Source of the DNA: CAVVSD01 sp963750895
Lineage (GTDB): Bacteria > Actinomycetota > Thermoleophilia > Solirubrobacterales > Solirubrobacteraceae
Length of the DNA stretch: 64,000 nt
Direction of reading: 5' to 3'
Assembly: GCA_963750895.1 (NCBI GenBank)
Contig: CAVVSD010000008.1
Coordinates: 620,001-684,000 of the forward strand
The notes beneath the pieces were generated by a model. That model was not told the DNA's origin. It did not search any database and saw only the letters and a program-made list of their open reading frames with translations. Below, in pieces: positions 25,258 to 34,074 of the stretch (within the stretch, counting starts at the first letter, position 1; the number at the start of each line of letters is the position of its first letter). The position numbers and the translations under genes are program-made.

Positions 25258-26015
25258 TCGCGGCCCGGGCGCGAGGGTCGCTGAGCGCGTCGATGTGCCC
25301 GCGGTCGTCGAGCATGACCAGCTCGCTGTCGGGGATGAGCCGGGCCGTCTCCTCGAACAGCTCCGGCGGCATAGAAGATGTCGTCGCGTCCGCAGACGAC
25401 GAGCGTGGGCGCCCGGATCGGGATCGAGCCGCCGCGAGGTCGAAGTCGTCCTCCGCCTCGATCGTCGCCGCCAGGTCGTCCCACGACCGGTCCCCGCGCA
25501 TCACGAGGGGCCCGATGAGCGACGCGGCGACGGCGACGGGCAGCGGCGCGAACTCCCGGACCATCACGGCGGTCGCCTGACGGCGCGCCCCCGCGCGGAT
25601 GCGCGCCGCGACGCGGCGTTGCAGGACCTTGCCCTCCGGGCCGAGGCGGCACGCGGTGCTGAGGAGGAACAGGCGCCCGACGACGTCGGGATGATCGGCT
25701 GCGAGCTGCTGGGCGATGCTGCCGCCGGTCGACGTGCCCATGACGTCGACCCGGCCGCCCAGGGCGCGGATCGCGTCGGCGTGCTCGGCCGCGATGTCCG
25801 CCATCGTCATGCCGCGCGGGAGACCCGGGCGCCGGTTGACGAGCACGAATCGCCGGCGATCGGCGGCCTCCGTGATCCACCCGATCGCGGCGCGGGCCAT
25901 CCGGTCGGGCCCTGGGCCCGGTGTACGGCATCAGGCCCGCGATGACGAGCATCGGCGCTCCCTTCCCGATGGCCGCGTAGGGGAGGGGTCCGATCGTCCC
26001 GCGCTCGATGTCCAT
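25241..26015 (-). CDS. Alpha/beta hydrolase with three frameshifts
   Basis: The conceptual protein (about 258 aa) begins MDIERGTIGPLPYA, has the nucleophile motif GTSTGGSIAQQ, an acid region PTLVVCGRDDIF and the His in DRGHIDALSDP, so a complete triad. Three frame changes are needed: near 25915 (one extra base after YTGP), near 25432 and near 25367 (a compensating pair enclosing PTLVVCGRDD). Each frame keeps clear homology on both sides, so sequencing indels are more likely than decay, but a pseudogene cannot be excluded. Its 3' end overlaps the flavin reductase convergently by 17 bp. Confidence 0.7.
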
Positions 26016-26105
26016 GCCGCATTCTGCCGCAGCCCCCGTCCATGTGGCCAGGTCGTGCCCGCCGGGTGCGAGCGTGCGAGGGTTGCCTCCGATGCGAGCC
26101 CCATC

Positions 26106-26780
26106 GTGCTCCGAAAGACCATCCTCACCGCCACCGCCCTCGGCGCGCTCGCGCTGCCCACCGCAGCCGCCGCCGACGTGACCCTGCAGCCGGACGCCGC
26201 CCCCGCCGGCGCGTTCACCCGCCTCGACGTGCGCGTCCCCACGGAGCGCGGCGTCGCCACGAAGCGCGTCGTGCTCGAGCTGCCGCCGGGCTTCGCGTTC
26301 GCCTCCTACCAGCCGGTCGCCGGCTGGAGGATCAAGATGTCCCAGCGCGAGCTGGTGCAGCCGCTGCAGATCGACGGCACCGACTTCGACCACGAGATCG
26401 CACGGATCACGTGGACGGCGGAGACGAAGGCGGACGCGATCCCGCCCGGCGCCTTCCAGGACTTCGGCCTCGCGGTGCGCATCCCGGACGGCGAGCCCGG
26501 TCAGAAGCTGACGTTCAACGCGCTCCAGGAGTACGCGGACGGCGAGACGGTGCGCTGGGTCGGCGACCACACGAGCCCGACGCCTGCGCCGCAGGTGACG
26601 CTCGACGACGCCCTCGACCCCGCGGAGGCCGCGACCGCGAAGGCCGCTGCGGCTGCCGCGCCGGCGAAGGCCGCGGCGACGGGCGTCCCGTCGCAGGGGC
26701 TCGTCATCGCCGCGCTCGCCGCGGGCGGCCTCGGCATGCTCATGGGCTTCACCGGCTGGGTCGTCGCGCGCAGCCGCTAG
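26106..26780 (+). CDS. YcnI-like DUF1775 exported protein
   Basis: A 224-aa protein with a signal peptide (GTG start, hydrophobic core to about residue 23, Ala-rich cleavage region), a DUF1775 beta domain (DVTLQPDAAPAGAFTRLDV, then VVLELPPGF and the Trp-containing ITWTAET), an Ala/Lys linker and a C-terminal membrane helix. YcnI proteins bind copper through an N-terminal His after cleavage (usually AHVTV). Here the matching residue is Asp (ADVTL), so the known copper site would be missing. No copC/copD genes adjoin. Metal binding is therefore doubtful. Confidence 0.8.
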   Translation: MLRKTILTATALGALALPTAAAADVTLQPDAAPAGAFTRLDVRVPTERGVATKRVVLELPPGFAFASYQPVAGWRIKMSQRELVQPLQIDGTDFDHEIARITWTAETKADAIPPGAFQDFGLAVRIPDGEPGQKLTFNALQEYADGETVRWVGDHTSPTPAPQVTLDDALDPAEAATAKAAAAAAPAKAAATGVPSQGLVIAALAAGGLGMLMGFTGWVVARSR

Positions 26781-26786
26781 GACCGC

Positions 26787-27496
26787 TCAGGCGGCCAGGT
26801 AGCCGCCGTCGACGCGCAGGACCTCGCCGGTCACGAACCGCGCGGCGTCCGAGCACAGGAAGAGCACCGGGCCGACGAGGTCCTCGGGGTCGCCCCAGCG
26901 CCCGAGCGGGGTGCGGGCGAGGATCGCGTCGCCCGCGCCTCCCGGCGCGCGCAGCGCCTCGGTGAGCGGCGTCGCGATCCAGCCCGGGGCCACCGCGTTC
27001 ACGCGCACGCGCGGAGCCCAGGCGACGGCGAGGGAGCGGACGAGCGCGACGACGCCGCCCTTGCTCGCCGCGTACGCGGGGACGCGTGGCCCGCCGACGT
27101 AGGACAGCATGCTCGCGGTGGCGACCGCGGCGCCCGACGAGGCGGTCAGCAGGTCGCGGCAGGCGGTGAGCGTCCGCATCGTCCCGGTGAGGTTCACGTC
27201 CAGCACGCGCGCGAACACCTCCGGGTCGTGCTCGTCGTCGCGGCGGATGATCCCCGCGAAGCACACGGCCGCGTCCAGGCGGTCGTGGTCGGCGATCGCC
27301 GCCTCGACGGCGCCCGGCTCGGTGACGTCGCCCTCCACGAGGTCGACGCCGTCCGCCGGCGGGGCGTCCGCGGCGCCCAGCCCGATCGCCGTGACCTGCG
27401 CGCCGGCCGCGGCGAACCCGTGCGCGACGGCCAGCCCGATCCCGCTCGTCGCGCCGGTGACGAGGACCCGGCGCCCGGCGATAGTCGAAGCGGCAC
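26787..27496 (-). CDS. SDR-family oxidoreductase, 5' frameshift suspected
   Basis: About 237 residues: AGRRVLVTGATSGIGLAVA, CFAGI, the catalytic Ser in ATASMLSYVG, Tyr/Lys in YAASKGG and PGWIATPL, with a C-terminal VTGEVLRVDGGY typical of 3-oxoacyl-ACP-reductase-like SDRs. No start codon lies in frame near the expected N terminus. A GTG that shares a base with the cupin stop (TAGTG, 27496) is out of frame by one, so one base is probably missing near 27484. If so, the gene is coupled to the cupin dioxygenase. The substrate is unknown. Confidence 0.75.
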
Positions 27497-28011
27497 TATC
27501 GGATGAACTGGTCCGTGTAGTCGGCCCCGAGGCCGACCTCTTCGTAGTGCTTGCGGCACATGTCGATCTTCGTGAAGACGTCCTCGTAGCCGGTCGTCTC
27601 ACCCCACGGGTCGACGTAGATCATCGCCGCGTTGACGGTGAACATCGTGATCATCTCCGTCTCGCCCTCCGGCACGACGAGGGTGTGCGTCTCGCCCGGC
27701 GGCTCGAACAGGAACGCCCCCGGCTCGGCGACCCAGTCGTGCTCCAGGTAGTGCCAGCGACCCTTGATGACGTAGCCCGTGACCGGCATCGGATGGCGGT
27801 GGCGGCTGACGATCCCCGTCCGCCGGACCCGCAGCAGGTTGCACCAGTAGCCCTGCCGCGTGTGCAGCAGCAGCGGGCGGAAGTGCAGGCCCTCGGCCTG
27901 CGGGACCCAGACCCGCTCGTCCTCCGGGACGGCGGGCGAGACGAGCACCTCGTCGGCCGCCTCCGGCGGGAACGGCAGCTGGTAGGGCATGCGGGAGGTG
28001 TCGGTGGTCAT
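27496..28011 (-). CDS. Cupin, 2,4'-dihydroxyacetophenone-dioxygenase-like
   Basis: A 171-aa single-domain cupin. Metal ligands are visible in IVSRHRHPMPVTGYVIKG (motif 1) and PPGETHTLVVPEG (motif 2), and HYLEHDWVAEPGAF is typical of the DAD family, which cleaves C-C bonds next to ketones using one iron. GGAGGGG directly precedes the ATG at 28011, which decides the start over the upstream ATG at 28032. It probably forms an operon with the SDR downstream and the FCD-type GntR upstream, so it may act on an aromatic ketone or a beta-diketone (inference). Confidence 0.75.
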   Translation of the reverse strand: MTTDTSRMPYQLPFPPEAADEVLVSPAVPEDERVWVPQAEGLHFRPLLLHTRQGYWCNLLRVRRTGIVSRHRHPMPVTGYVIKGRWHYLEHDWVAEPGAFLFEPPGETHTLVVPEGETEMITMFTVNAAMIYVDPWGETTGYEDVFTKIDMCRKHYEEVGLGADYTDQFIR

Positions 28012-28028
28012 GTCCCCTCCTGTCGGTG

Positions 28029-28679
28029 TCATGCGTTGCCCGCGCGCGTGCGGGTCAGCTCCGCGTGGCGCGCGACGGCGGCGCGCGCCTCGTCCGGTCC
28101 GGCCAGCACGCCCTCGAGCAGCTCCTCGTGCCAGCCGCGCATCGCGGCGAGCTCGGCCACGGGCATGCCGTCGATCGACCTGCGCACGAGCGGGATCACG
28201 CGCGCGGTCAGATTGCCGAGCAGCTCCTCCAGCGTCGCCGACCCGGAGGCCTTCCAGAGCGCGGCGTGGAACGCCTCGTCCTGGGCCAGGAGCGCCGATC
28301 GGTCGTCGCGGCCGGCCGCCTGCTCCATGCCGGTGAGCAGCGCGCGCAGCTCGCGCTGCGTGGCGTCGTCGAGCGCGACGGACGCCCGCGCCAGCGCCTC
28401 CCCTTCGACGAGGACGCGCACGGCGGTGATGTCGTCGAGCTCGGCCGGGGTGGGGTCGCGCACCCGTGCGCCGCGGCGGGGCAGCCGTTCGACCCAGCCC
28501 TCCTGCGTGAGCCGCGCGAGCGCGTCGCGGACGGCGATCGCGCTGATGCCCAGCTCCTGGGCGACCGGGCGCTCGACGATGCGCGCGCCCGGCGCGAGGC
28601 GGCCGTCACGGATGGCGTCGCGCAGGTGCGCGGCCGCCTCCGCGGTGACCCCCGTCTCCCCGATCCGACGGTCCCTCAT
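28029..28679 (-). CDS. GntR-family regulator with FCD domain
   Basis: A 216-aa FadR-subfamily protein. The winged helix (about residues 8-75) carries RIVERPVAQELGISAIAVRDALARLTQEG, and the all-helical FCD ligand domain (about 80-205) carries DEAFHAALW with a metal-binding His. It probably controls the cupin/SDR operon that follows it. A TGATATATCA palindrome lies 8 bp upstream of its ATG and suggests autoregulation. Ligands of this group are commonly organic acids, but none is deducible here. Confidence 0.87.
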   Translation of the reverse strand: MRDRRIGETGVTAEAAAHLRDAIRDGRLAPGARIVERPVAQELGISAIAVRDALARLTQEGWVERLPRRGARVRDPTPAELDDITAVRVLVEGEALARASVALDDATQRELRALLTGMEQAAGRDDRSALLAQDEAFHAALWKASGSATLEELLGNLTARVIPLVRRSIDGMPVAELAAMRGWHEELLEGVLAGPDEARAAVARHAELTRTRAGNA

Positions 28680-28686
28680 TCATCGA

Positions 28687-28696
28687 TGATATATCA
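28687..28696. promoter_or_regulatory. Palindrome upstream of FCD-GntR gene
   Basis: TGATATATCA is a perfect 10-bp palindrome and very AT-rich for this region. It lies between the FCD-GntR start and the stop codon of the SnoaL-like gene and is a plausible autoregulatory operator. Confidence 0.45.
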
Positions 28697-29287
28697 AAGT
28701 GGGTGGCCGGCGAGCCACGCCGTCCCGCGCGCGTAGAGCGCGTCGACCTCCGGCCCGGTCAGCCCGGGCATGTCGCGCTTGACGTCGTAGCCGATCCCCT
28801 GCTGCAGGTAGGCGAGGTGCCGGTAGCCCTCGGGGTAGCCGGACAGGATCTTCGGGTCGAGCTCGGGCGCCTCGGTCGGGTCGACCGGATCGAGGCGGTC
28901 GCGCTCGTAGATCGGCTGGCGCAGCACGAGCCCCCAGCGACCGCCGCGGCGCTCGAAGAAGTCGTAGAAGCGCCCGGTGCAGACGACGTCGCACACGACG
29001 CCCTCCACCTCCGCGCGCTGGGAGATCGTCATCTTCGTCTGCGCGATCGCGCGGTCGCCCTCCACGTCGACGGTGCCGCCGCCGAGGAAGTGGAGGATCC
29101 GCACCCCACGGTCGAAGCCCTCCCGGCTGACCCGGATGAACTCCTCGTAGGGGCCCTGCCACCAGGTCGCCATCATCCGGCCGTCCTCGTGCCAGACGGT
29201 GCGGAAGCGGTCCCAGTCGAGGGCGTCGCGCCAGACGGCCCAGCTCTCCACGAGCTCGCGGATGACCTGGCGATCGTCGGGCGTCAT
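28694..29287 (-). CDS. SnoaL-like / NTF2-fold protein
   Basis: A 197-aa protein of the nuclear-transport-factor-2-like fold: VIRELVESWAVWRDALDWDRF, WHEDGRMMATWWQG and the later CTGRFYDFFERRGGRW are typical of SnoaL_4-type proteins (aromatic-ring dioxygenase beta-subunit-like or dehydratase-like). No catalytic assignment is possible. The ATG at 29287 overlaps the stop of the TetR gene by 4 bases, so the two form an operon and this protein may metabolise the TetR ligand. Confidence 0.7.
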   Translation of the reverse strand: MTPDDRQVIRELVESWAVWRDALDWDRFRTVWHEDGRMMATWWQGPYEEFIRVSREGFDRGVRILHFLGGGTVDVEGDRAIAQTKMTISQRAEVEGVVCDVVCTGRFYDFFERRGGRWGLVLRQPIYERDRLDPVDPTEAPELDPKILSGYPEGYRHLAYLQQGIGYDVKRDMPGLTGPEVDALYARGTAWLAGHPL

Positions 29288-29919
29288 CCGCGTACCGTCC
29301 AGCGGCGGCGGATCTCGTCCCAGCCCGGCGGCGGGCCGGGCAGCGGGCCTGCGGCCGGGGCGCGAAGTGCCTGCATCACCAGCGCAAGGTACCGCCGCTG
29401 CAGCTCGCCCGACCTGCGGTCGTCCCCGAGCCGGACCGCCCGCAGCTGCTCGAACAGCAGGCCGAGGTCCTCGGTCGTGACGTCCTCGCGCACCGCACCC
29501 GCCGCCTGCGCACGTGCGAGGAGGTCGCGCAGGCCGTCGGCCGCCTGACGGCTCGCGTCGACGAGCTCCCGCGTGGGCGTGAACGACCCCATGACCGACG
29601 CGCCGAGCGCGCCGGCGCCCGCGTCGTAGGCGCCCGTCATGTACCCCGCGAAGGCGCCCCAGGGGTCGGCGTCGACCTGCTCGAGCGCGCGCGCCGCCTC
29701 GGCCGACAACGCCCGGACGCCGTCGAGACACAGCGCGACGACGAGCGCCTCGCGGCCCGCGTAGCGGCGGTAGAGCGTGCCGACGCCGACGCCTGCACGA
29801 CGCGCGATGTCGGACATCGGCGCGTCGGGGTCGCCCGTGAGGACCTCGCGGGCGGCGCGGAGGACCCGGACGTCGTTGCGCGCCGCCTCCGCGCGCCGGC
29901 CACCCAGCGGCTCGCTCAT
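29284..29919 (-). CDS. TetR-family regulator
   Basis: About 211 aa with the TetR HTH at the N terminus (DVRVLRAAREVLTGD, then SDIARRAGVGVGTLYRRY). The start is placed at the ATG at 29919, because the upstream in-frame extension to 29964 would run through the operator. A CGGAACG-CAC-CGTTCCG palindrome lies 15 bp upstream, and a related inverted repeat precedes the divergent MFS gene. It probably represses both directions, with the SnoaL-like gene cotranscribed. Confidence 0.87.
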   Translation of the reverse strand: MSEPLGGRRAEAARNDVRVLRAAREVLTGDPDAPMSDIARRAGVGVGTLYRRYAGREALVVALCLDGVRALSAEAARALEQVDADPWGAFAGYMTGAYDAGAGALGASVMGSFTPTRELVDASRQAADGLRDLLARAQAAGAVREDVTTEDLGLLFEQLRAVRLGDDRRSGELQRRYLALVMQALRAPAAGPLPGPPPGWDEIRRRWTVRG

Positions 29920-29933
29920 GATGCCGACGCTAC

Positions 29934-29950
29934 CGGAACGCACCGTTCCG
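29934..29950. promoter_or_regulatory. Inverted repeat, probable TetR operator
   Basis: CGGAACG-CAC-CGTTCCG, 7-bp perfect arms with a 3-bp spacer, 15 bp upstream of the TetR ATG. Confidence 0.6.
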
Positions 29951-30044
29951 TTCCAATGAGGCATCGGTAGGGCTCACGTAAGGCATGCGGGAGCGAAGGT
30001 CGCACCATGCTCCCGATGGCGGCCGGACGGTTTCCCGAGATCAT

Positions 30045-30063
30045 TCGGAACAGATCATTCCGA
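30045..30063. promoter_or_regulatory. Inverted repeat upstream of the MFS gene
   Basis: TCGGAA-N7-TTCCGA resembles the core of the TetR operator at 29934 and lies 17 bp upstream of the exporter ATG, so it is a plausible second binding site. Confidence 0.4.
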
Positions 30064-30079
30064 TCCGTCAGGAGCCCTC

Positions 30080-31657
30080 ATGCAGACCTCCGAAGCACCC
30101 GAGTCCTTCTCCCGCCGCGACGCGATGGGGCTCATCGCGCTGACGCTGGGCGTCGCGCTCATCGTGGTCGACATGTCGATCGTGAACCTCGTGCTGCCCC
30201 AGATGGCGACCGATCTCGACCTCGGCTTCTCGGCCCTGCAGTACGTCAGCGTGCTCTTCTCGCTGGCCGGCGCCGCGGTCGTGATCGCAGCCGGCGACGT
30301 CGCCGATCGGGTGGGCGCGCGCCGTGCGTACCTCGTCGGCCTCGCCGTGTTCCTCGTCGGCAGCGTGCTCGCCGCCGCGGCACCCACCGGCGCCGTGCTG
30401 CTCGTCGCGCGGGTCGTGCAGGGCGTCGCGGGCGGCGTCGTGATGACCGCTGCGCTGGCCACCATCAACGCCAGCTGGTCGGGGCCCGCGCGCGGCGTCG
30501 CGTTCGCGCTCTACGGCGCGACGTTCGCCGCCGCCTGCGCAGTCGGCCCGCTGCTCGGCGCGGTCGTCGCCGAGGCCGCCGACTGGCGCTTCGCGTTCTG
30601 GATCAACCTCGTCCTCGGCCCGATCGCGTACGTCGGCGTCCGCCGCCTCGTGCCCGCCGTCGCCCCGCGCGCCGGGGCGCGCCGTCCGGACGTCGCCGGG
30701 ACGATCCTCGTCTCCTCCGCCCTGACGGCCCTGACCTTCGCGGTCGTCCAGGCCGGCACGTACGGCTGGATCGACGCGAAGCGCGACCTCGACCTCCTGG
30801 GCATCGGCTTCGGGCGGGGCGGCATCTCCCCGACGCCGATCGCGCTCGGCATCGCCGCGATGCTCTTCGGCGCCTTCGTGCTCGTGCAGCGCGCCCGCGT
30901 CCGGCGCGAGCAGCCGGTCATCCTCGATCCGGCCGTGACCCGCGTGCGGTCGTTCACGCTCGGCTCGGTCGCGCTGCTCATCGTCGGGATGGGCGAGTTC
31001 GGCCTGATCTTCCTCCTGCCGCTCGAGCTGCAGGCCGGGCACGGGCTGACCCCGATCCAGGCCGGGCTCATCATGCTCGCCACGCCGGTGGCCGCGATCG
31101 CCGCGTTCCCGCTCGTGCAGGCGCTCGCGCAGCGCAGCGCGACGCGCACCGCCGTCCTCGCGGGCCTGCTGCTGGAGGCGGTCGGCCTGGTCGGGATCGC
31201 GCTGGCCATCTCCGCCGAGCAGGTGCTGTGGCTCGTCCCCGGGCTGTTCGTGTACGGCCTCGGGATCGGCGGCGCGACCGCGCAGCTGTCGATGCTGGTC
31301 CTCGCCGACGTGCCCGCGTCGCGCAGCAGCCTCGCGTCGGGCATCTCGACCGCCGTGCGCCAGCTCGGCTCCTCGCTCGGTGTCGCGCTGCTCGGACTGC
31401 TGTTCAGCGGCGTCGTCGGGCGCACGAGCGGCGCGCTGGCCGAGCAGCCCGTGCAGACGATGGCCGGCCACCGCGCGACGGGCGACCCCTCCGTCGTCGC
31501 GCACGCGGCGGACGCGCTGGCCGGCGGCGTCGCGCTCGCGGGCCTGGCCGCCGCGGCGATCCTCGTGATCGGCGCCGCCGCGGTCCGCGCCCTCCCGCGC
31601 GGCGACGCGCAGGGCGCCTGGGAGCACGAGGACGCGGGCGAGGCCGTCTACGCCTGA
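30080..31657 (+). CDS. DHA2-type MFS exporter
   Basis: A 525-aa protein with 14 predicted helices. VVDMSIVNLVLPQM in helix 1 and the motif-A-like loop AGDVADRVGARRAYLVG are typical of DHA2 drug/proton antiporters. AGGAG precedes the ATG. It is divergent from the TetR/SnoaL-like operon, with inverted repeats in the gap, so substrate-induced expression is likely. The last 10 bp overlap the convergent anti-sigma gene. The substrate is unknown. Confidence 0.88.
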   Translation: MQTSEAPESFSRRDAMGLIALTLGVALIVVDMSIVNLVLPQMATDLDLGFSALQYVSVLFSLAGAAVVIAAGDVADRVGARRAYLVGLAVFLVGSVLAAAAPTGAVLLVARVVQGVAGGVVMTAALATINASWSGPARGVAFALYGATFAAACAVGPLLGAVVAEAADWRFAFWINLVLGPIAYVGVRRLVPAVAPRAGARRPDVAGTILVSSALTALTFAVVQAGTYGWIDAKRDLDLLGIGFGRGGISPTPIALGIAAMLFGAFVLVQRARVRREQPVILDPAVTRVRSFTLGSVALLIVGMGEFGLIFLLPLELQAGHGLTPIQAGLIMLATPVAAIAAFPLVQALAQRSATRTAVLAGLLLEAVGLVGIALAISAEQVLWLVPGLFVYGLGIGGATAQLSMLVLADVPASRSSLASGISTAVRQLGSSLGVALLGLLFSGVVGRTSGALAEQPVQTMAGHRATGDPSVVAHAADALAGGVALAGLAAAAILVIGAAAVRALPRGDAQGAWEHEDAGEAVYA

Positions 31658-32283
31658 CCCGCCGCCTCGAGCAGGGCGGTCACGTCCTCGCCCTTCCCGG
31701 CGATGATGCAGGTCCGGCCGCCCTTCTCCCAGGCGATCACGCGCTCGCCTCCGTCGTCGCGGAGGATCGCGGCGCGGAAGCGGTCGTAGTCGTGCCACGG
31801 GACGCCCTTGGGCACCTCGAGCGGGGCGCCGTCGACGATCGTGTAGCTCACCGGTCCGCCGGCGCCCTGGTAGGCGACGGTCACCGCCCGCCGGCCGTCG
31901 AGGTCGTCGGTGCGCGAGCCGATCGGCTTCCAGCCCGTGTAGCCGTCGTAGTTGGGGAACCACACGCCGCCGACCTGCTCCTGGACGCGCTTGGGGTTCG
32001 TGGGGTCGACGGCGGGCGCGTCGGAGGTCGGCGTCCGCTGGGCGAGGGCCACGGCGTCGTCGATGGCGGGGCCACCGCCCGAGCCGAGGACGATGACGAG
32101 CGCCACGATCACGGCAGCCGCCGCGGCGGCCAGGCCGCCGGCCAACCCGAACAGCCGGCGGCGCCGCGCGGGCGCGCGGCGTGCCGTCTGCTCGGCGACC
32201 AGCGCGTGCAGGCGGTCGGGCGCGGTGACGCCCTGGGCGGTCTCGCGGATGCGGCGTGCGATGTGCTCGGTGTCGTCGATCAC
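31648..32283 (-). CDS. Single-pass membrane protein, probable anti-sigma factor
   Basis: A 211-aa protein with a basic cytoplasmic N terminus (residues 1-43), one helix (44-67, GLAGGLAAAAAAVIVALVIVL) and an extracytoplasmic domain with aromatic residues (VWFPNYDGYTGWKP). No HxxxCxxC zinc motif is present. The assignment as anti-sigma rests on its position: the ATG overlaps the ECF sigma stop by 4 bp and the topology is right. If correct it would hold the sigma factor at the membrane. Confidence 0.65.
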   Translation of the reverse strand: MIDDTEHIARRIRETAQGVTAPDRLHALVAEQTARRAPARRRRLFGLAGGLAAAAAAVIVALVIVLGSGGGPAIDDAVALAQRTPTSDAPAVDPTNPKRVQEQVGGVWFPNYDGYTGWKPIGSRTDDLDGRRAVTVAYQGAGGPVSYTIVDGAPLEVPKGVPWHDYDRFRAAILRDDGGERVIAWEKGGRTCIIAGKGEDVTALLEAAGQA

Positions 32284-32840
32284 TGGGTCCTCGCCTGCGT
32301 CCTGTCGGCGCCCTCGGCCAGCCGCGTCCGTGCGCGGTGCAGCCGTGTCGTCACCGTCGACTCCTTCGCGCCGACGGCCCTCGCCGCCTCCGCGTAGGTC
32401 AGGCCGAGCACGTCCACCGCGACGACGACGTCGCGGAAGTCCGGCGGCAGATCGGCGATCGCCGCGAAGAGCGTGCGGACCTCGAGCGCCGCCTCCGGCT
32501 CCCAGCGTCCGCGCGCGTCACCGACCTCCGCGCGGTCCTCGAGCGTGACCTCCTGGGGACGCGCGGACGCCGCGCGGTGGCGGCTGACGTGGACGTTGCG
32601 CAGCACCTTGAGCAGGTAGCCGATCTCGTCGCCGCGCCGCAGGAGCCGTGGGCGCGCGAGCACCCGCGCGTACGTCTCCTGCACGAGGTCCTCGGCGTCG
32701 TGGGGATGGCCGCAGAGCGCCCAGGCCGCCCGGAACAGGCGATCGACGTGCCGGCCGAGATCCTCCGGATCGAGCAGGCGCGGAAGCAGGGACTCCCGGG
32801 CATCGGCCACCGGGACACGGTAGAGCGCGGCGCTGGTCAC
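32280..32840 (-). CDS. ECF-type RNA polymerase sigma factor
   Basis: A 186-aa sigma-70 region 2/4 protein. Region 2 (about residues 25-95) contains HPHDAEDLVQETYARVL, and region 4 (about 125-175) contains LPPDFRDVVVAVDVLGLTYAEAARAVG followed by the recognition helix ESTVTTRLHRAR. The GTG start overlaps the cupredoxin stop (GTGA), and its stop overlaps the anti-sigma start, so the three genes form one unit. The order of a blue-copper lipoprotein, sigma factor and membrane partner suggests a redox or envelope stress response (inference). Confidence 0.9.
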   Translation of the reverse strand: MTSAALYRVPVADARESLLPRLLDPEDLGRHVDRLFRAAWALCGHPHDAEDLVQETYARVLARPRLLRRGDEIGYLLKVLRNVHVSRHRAASARPQEVTLEDRAEVGDARGRWEPEAALEVRTLFAAIADLPPDFRDVVVAVDVLGLTYAEAARAVGAKESTVTTRLHRARTRLAEGADRTQARTQ

Positions 32841-33280
32841 TGCACGGTGAGCGTTCCCTCCATACCGGCCTGCCGATGCTGACCGACGGAGCAGTAGAAG
32901 GTGTAGGTCCCGGGCTTCAGGTCCGCGCTGACCTCGGAGGTCCCGCCGGGCTGGACGACCTCGCCGGCCGCGTCCACGCCGTCGCCCTCGATCGCGACGT
33001 CGTGCGGCATGCCGTTGGCGTCCGGGTTGTCCATCGTGATGGTGACGTCGCCGGCGCTCGCGGAGAGCTCGGACTTGTCGAACTTCAGGCCGGCCTTGTC
33101 CTCGGCGACGATCTTCAGCGCGCTGCTGTCGGCGGGCGGCGTGGCGGAGGCGGTGGTCGCCGGCGCACCCGAGCCGCCCGTGTCGGCGGTCGAGTCGTCG
33201 TTGTCGTCACCGCACGCGGCGATCGTGAGGGTCAGCGCCATCGCGCCGACTGCGCACACGGTCCTCGCAGCCTTCAGCAT
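32837..33280 (-). CDS. Cupredoxin lipoprotein (plastocyanin-like)
   Basis: A 147-aa exported lipoprotein. The signal peptide ends in TIAAC, a lipobox with Cys at about residue 23, followed by a Ser/Thr/Ala linker and a type-1 copper domain. Ligands appear as His in GMPHDVAIEG and Cys/His/Met in TFYCSVGQHRQAGM. It probably shuttles electrons at the outer face of the membrane. The ATG at 33280 is preferred because the lipoprotein signal starts there. It is the first gene of the sigma/anti-sigma operon, and the LuxR-type gene upstream runs into its 5' end. Confidence 0.82.
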   Translation of the reverse strand: MLKAARTVCAVGAMALTLTIAACGDDNDDSTADTGGSGAPATTASATPPADSSALKIVAEDKAGLKFDKSELSASAGDVTITMDNPDANGMPHDVAIEGDGVDAAGEVVQPGGTSEVSADLKPGTYTFYCSVGQHRQAGMEGTLTVQ

Positions 33281-33975
33281 CGTCAGTTCTCCCAGCAGGT
33301 CGTTTTCCAGTGGGACGCGCGGGGCGGTGGATCCTTCCCGGGTCCCGCGTGAAGGGTCCCAGGACCTGACCCGGATCGCCGTCACCACCGTCGTAGCCGT
33401 GGCGCTGTGCCCAGAGCGCGGCCTGCGTGCGATCGGCGACGCCCAGGGCCCCGATCACGACCGCGAGGGCGCCGTCGAGCTCGGCCGCCTCGAGCCCGAG
33501 GCGCTCGGCGATCACCTCGTCGGTGCAGCCGCGGGCCAGGAGGCCGAGCACCTGCTTCTCGGTCGCCGGCAGCCGGGCGTCGCGGCGGGGGAGCCGGTGA
33601 CCGGAGATGAGCGCGCGGGCGGCACGCGGGCGCCAGGGGCGACTCGCCGCGCGCGGCGGCGCGGATCGCCTCGGGCAGCCCCGACGGGTCGTCGTCGGCG
33701 AGGAGGTACCCGCGGGCGCCCGCGGCGACGGCGTCGAGGATGTGCTCGCGGTCGACGTCGCTCGCCAGGACGACGACGTTCGTCGCGGGCGAGCGGTGGA
33801 GGATCGCGCGGATCGCGCCGGGGCCGTCGTGGCCGGGCGCGAGGACGGCGACGTCGGGCAGGACGTCGCTCGTGGTGAGGTCGAGGTCGGCGCAGCCTGC
33901 GAGGGCGGCGCGCATGTGCGCCAGCGTGCCGTCGTCGGCTGCGAGGACTCGGATCGGGCGCACGGCGTGGGACAT
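33207..33975 (-). CDS. LuxR/NarL-type regulator with degenerate receiver, frameshifted
   Basis: The protein begins MSHAVRPIRVLAADD and follows the receiver fold, but the phosphoacceptor position (normally DLxMP) reads VAVLAPGHDG and the conserved Lys (GYLLK) is Ala in GYLLADDD. It is therefore a pseudo-receiver. An extra base near 33633 breaks the frame after ESPLAP. The other frame resumes with a LuxR HTH: LPATEKQVLGLLARGCTDEVIAERLGL. The C-terminal end is unclear, because this frame stays open to 33207, inside the cupredoxin gene. It could control the adjacent cupredoxin/sigma operon. Confidence 0.65.
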
Positions 33976-34074
33976 GGCTCCATGAGAGCGCAGTCGCGCC
34001 AGGACCGCCAAGCGCGGCGGACGAAGGGACGGGAGGCCCGTTGGACGAACGGCCGACCGGCGAGTGTCGGCGTG

